A stretch of 64,000 nucleotides of DNA, from the NCBI RefSeq assembly GCF_002001165.1, contig NZ_MUNQ01000008.1, positions 248,001 through 312,000 of the forward strand, read 5' to 3'. Origin of the DNA: Rhodanobacter sp. C05. GTDB lineage: Bacteria; Pseudomonadota; Gammaproteobacteria; Xanthomonadales; Rhodanobacteraceae. This document shows positions 61,688-64,000 of this stretch, one piece after another; the stretch's first letter is position 1; each line of letters starts with the position of its first letter. A model generated the notes under the pieces. That model had not been told where the DNA came from. It searched no databases and was given only the letters and a program-made list of their open reading frames with translations. The translations under genes were made by a program, and so were the position numbers.

Positions 61688-62779
61688 TCACGAGCCCAAT
61701 GCCGTGGCCTTGACCTGGGCCCACACGCGCGAGCCGGGAGCCAAGGCCAGCGAGCGCCAGGAGCGTCGCGTGATGCTGGCCAAGAGTGCTGTCCCGTGGA
61801 CATCCAGCCGCACGATGCACTGCGAGGGATGCGCTGCATCGATGATTCCGACGACGACCGCCTGGACCACGTTGAGTGCGCTGGATCCTGCCGCAGGAGG
61901 ACTGGTGCCGAGTACGACATCACGCGCCCCGATCCGGCAACGCAGGCGATCGCCCACGCGCTCTGCACGTTGTGGCAACCACAGGCGACCACCCTCGAAC
62001 GCCAGCTCGATGAGGTGATCAACCGGATCCTGGGCAATGACCTGCCCTTCGATCACGACACCGAGTTGATCGCTCATCGCCAGCGGTAGCTCGCCGCTGG
62101 CCAGCGTTGCCTGCAGGGAGCCTTGCGACAGGACGCGGCCAGCCTCCATCACCACCAGATGATCGGCGAGTCTGGCCACTTCATCGATGGCGTGGCTGAC
62201 ATAGATCGTCGGTATGCCGAGTTCCGCATGCAGTTGTTCAAGGCAACCCAGCAGTTCGCTGCGTGCCGGCGCATCGAGTGCCGACAGCGGTTCGTCGAGC
62301 AGCAGCAGAACCGGGTCGCTGAGGAGTGCCCGCACGATTGCCACGCGCTGCCGCTCACCGCCGGACAATCTGTCCACCTTGCGTGCAAGCAGATGGTCGA
62401 CGCCAAACTGTTTGAGCAATGCCTCGCGATCGACAGGCTTATTACCTGCGGCACGTCGCTGGCCGTAGCCGAGGTTGCCTGATACCGAAAGATGCGGAAA
62501 CAGGCTTGCCTCCTGGAAGACGTAGCCGATACGGCGCCGGTGTGTCGGTACGATGCGCCTGGTCGAACTGTCCTGCCAGATGTCTCCGGCAAAGGTGATG
62601 CGGCCTTCGATATCCGGGTCGAGTCCCGCGATGGCACGCAGGCATGTCGTCTTGCCGGCGCCGGATGGACCAAACAGCGCTGTGATACCTCGCGATGGCA
62701 CGTAGATATCCACATCCAGCGCGAAGTCGCCGCGCTGGTACTGCAACTGCACTTGCAAGCCGGAGCTGACTTCAATCAT
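61688..62779 (-). CDS. modC: Molybdate ABC transporter ATP-binding protein ModC
   Basis: 363 residues. [17 protein letters not shown] is Walker [17 protein letters not shown] the signature, [12 protein letters not shown] Walker B, and [12 protein letters not shown] the H-loop. The C-terminal 120 or so residues form the TOBE domain typical of ModC. It overlaps modB by 4 bp; a 100-bp gap separates it from the MoeA-like gene. Confidence 0.94.
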   Translation of the reverse strand: MIEVSSGLQVQLQYQRGDFALDVDIYVPSRGITALFGPSGAGKTTCLRAIAGLDPDIEGRITFAGDIWQDSSTRRIVPTHRRRIGYVFQEASLFPHLSVSGNLGYGQRRAAGNKPVDREALLKQFGVDHLLARKVDRLSGGERQRVAIVRALLSDPVLLLLDEPLSALDAPARSELLGCLEQLHAELGIPTIYVSHAIDEVARLADHLVVMEAGRVLSQGSLQATLASGELPLAMSDQLGVVIEGQVIAQDPVDHLIELAFEGGRLWLPQRAERVGDRLRCRIGARDVVLGTSPPAAGSSALNVVQAVVVGIIDAAHPSQCIVRLDVHGTALLASITRRSWRSLALAPGSRVWAQVKATALGS

Positions 62780-63459
62780 GGGCGATCAGCCGATCGCGGG
62801 CGCAACAGATGCATGGCGAGCAACGCGGCAAAGGAAAAGGCCAACAGGTAAAGCGAGAGAGCATGCGCCTGCAGGTATTCCCCGGCCTCGACATGATCGT
62901 AGATGCGCATCGACAACACGCGGGTCTGGCCGGGGATATTGCCGCCGATCATCAACACCACGCCAAATTCGCCAATGGTGTGGGCGAAACCGAGCACCAC
63001 CGCCGTCAGGAAGCCAGGCCACGCCAGCGGCAACGCCACCGAAAAGAACCGGTCGAGCGGCCCCGCCCCAAGACTTGCCGCCACATCGAACGGGCGCTGG
63101 CCGATCGCCTCGAACGCGTTCTGCAGCGGCTGCACCACGAACGGGAGCGAATACAGCATCGAGGCGACCACCAGTCCGGCAAACGTGAAAGGCAGCGTAC
63201 CCAGACCCAGCGCAGTCGTGAGGCGCCCGACTGCACCGTGCGGGCCAAGCAATAACAACAGGTAGAAGCCCAGCACGGTGGGCGGGAGTACCAGCGGCAA
63301 CGTGACCAGGGCTGAAACAGGTCGCCGCCACGCGGTACGGCCACGAGCCAGCCACCAGGCGAGTGGCGTCCCGAGCAACAGCAGCAGAACGGTCACCGTC
63401 GCTGCCAGACGCATGGTCAAGGCAAATGCGGTCCAATCTTCGGCAGATAGACCAGCCAT
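62776..63459 (-). CDS. modB: Molybdate ABC transporter permease ModB
   Basis: 227 residues with five to six helices. It has [11 protein letters not shown] near residue 30, [17 protein letters not shown], and the EAA-like segment [25 protein letters not shown], followed by [20 protein letters not shown], a ModB hallmark. Overlaps modC; 8 bp after modA. Confidence 0.95.
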   Translation of the reverse strand: MAGLSAEDWTAFALTMRLAATVTVLLLLLGTPLAWWLARGRTAWRRPVSALVTLPLVLPPTVLGFYLLLLLGPHGAVGRLTTALGLGTLPFTFAGLVVASMLYSLPFVVQPLQNAFEAIGQRPFDVAASLGAGPLDRFFSVALPLAWPGFLTAVVLGFAHTIGEFGVVLMIGGNIPGQTRVLSMRIYDHVEAGEYLQAHALSLYLLAFSFAALLAMHLLRPRSADRP

Positions 63460-63467
63460 GGAGGTTC

Positions 63468-64000
63468 TCAGTGTTCCGTTGCGGGGCTGGGCAGACTGAA
63501 ACCGTAGCGGCTGAATACGCTGCGCGCCTCGGCACTTTGCACGTACTGCGCAAAGTCGTGGGCCAGCGCGTTGTTGCCGCCACGCTTGGTCACCACAAAA
63601 CTCTGCAACAACGGTTGATAAAGCGATGCCGGAATGAGCGCATAGCTACCCTTCTTCGCCATCTGCGGATCCAGCGCAAGCGACTGCGCGATGATCCCGA
63701 CCTTGGCATTGCCGCTGGCAATGAACTGCGCCGTCTGCGCAATATTGTCGCCATAGACCAACCGCGACTGCACCGCATCCCATACACCGGTGGCGCGCAG
63801 TGCCTGCTCGGCACGCTTGCCGTACGGCGCATGCTCAGGGTTGGCAATCGCTATGTGGTCAAATGACGGCTTGGCCAGATCCGCCACGGTCAACTTGCTG
63901 GCATCGACGCTGGCACTCCAGATCACGATGTGTCCCAGCGCATAGGGCACCGGGTCACCGCTGGCGCCCTCGGCTGCCACCAGTTGTTTCGGATATTCGC
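63468..64000 (-). CDS. modA: Molybdate-binding periplasmic protein ModA (5' end beyond right edge)
   Basis: At least 177 residues; the frame is open to the right edge (GTG 63980 is internal, as ...[14 protein letters not shown] continues upstream). It has [32 protein letters not shown], and ends with [12 protein letters not shown], as in ModA. It begins the modABC-moe-moa operon that continues to about 54.8 kb. Confidence 0.92.
   Translation of the reverse strand, partial: EYPKQLVAAEGASGDPVPYALGHIVIWSASVDASKLTVADLAKPSFDHIAIANPEHAPYGKRAEQALRATGVWDAVQSRLVYGDNIAQTAQFIASGNAKVGIIAQSLALDPQMAKKGSYALIPASLYQPLLQSFVVTKRGGNNALAHDFAQYVQSAEARSVFSRYGFSLPSPATEH

Noticed and set aside
1-64000. tRNA, rRNA, insertion sequences, attachment sites
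   Set aside because: None was recognised on either strand by eye.

Overview
The window is GC-rich, proteobacterial-looking DNA: dense genes, many 4-bp ATGA overlaps, a modABC-moe-moa-mob operon, Tat-type signals and aldehyde-oxidase-like molybdenum enzymes. Gene content and style suggest a gammaproteobacterium, possibly Xanthomonadales (Rhodanobacteraceae-like). That placement is inference; no rRNA or other phylogenetic marker is present.

Region 1 (1-36.8 kb, all on the minus strand) is the right-hand part of a large polyketide, probably hybrid PKS-NRPS, biosynthetic cluster. One open frame fills 25,797 bp and runs off the left edge (at least 8,599 residues). It reads ACP, then five complete KS-AT-KR-ACP modules, then KS-AT of a sixth. 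Every KS and KR that can be read keeps its catalytic residues. No DH, ER, MT or TE domain is seen, so these modules should build a chain with a hydroxyl at every beta position.

Upstream of the PKS, same strand, lie its support genes: a cyclic-peptide-type ABC exporter, an FkbH-like glyceryl transferase, a fatty-acyl-AMP ligase (starter loading), an Sfp/EntD-type phosphopantetheinyl transferase, an acyl-CoA/ACP dehydrogenase (FkbI-like), a stand-alone ACP (FkbJ-like), a 3-hydroxyacyl dehydrogenase (FkbK-like), and a duplicated pair of type II thioesterase plus MbtH protein. FkbH/I/J/K-like proteins without an O-methyltransferase point to hydroxymalonyl-ACP as an extra extender unit. The MbtH proteins imply an NRPS module beyond the left edge.

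Region 2 (36.9-42.9 kb) is a boundary zone: a gamma-carbonic-anhydrase-like hexapeptide protein, two MacB/FtsX-type permeases without an ATPase, a GT39-type membrane glycosyltransferase, and two stretches of 630-740 bp without recognisable genes.

Region 3 (42.9-64 kb) is a molybdenum island. It holds three unrelated molybdenum enzyme systems: a sulfite-oxidase-fold protein with a b-type cytochrome; an xanthine-dehydrogenase-family aldehyde-oxidase-like complex (2Fe-2S subunit, Mo subunit, tri-haem cytochrome c) with XdhC and MocA maturation proteins; and an FdhF/YdeP-type oxidoreductase. Next to them is a minus-strand operon for molybdate uptake and cofactor synthesis (modABC, moeA-like, moaA, moaC, mobA, moaD, a moaE-moeB-rhodanese fusion, moeA). 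The island thus encodes both the Mo enzymes and their dedicated cofactor supply.
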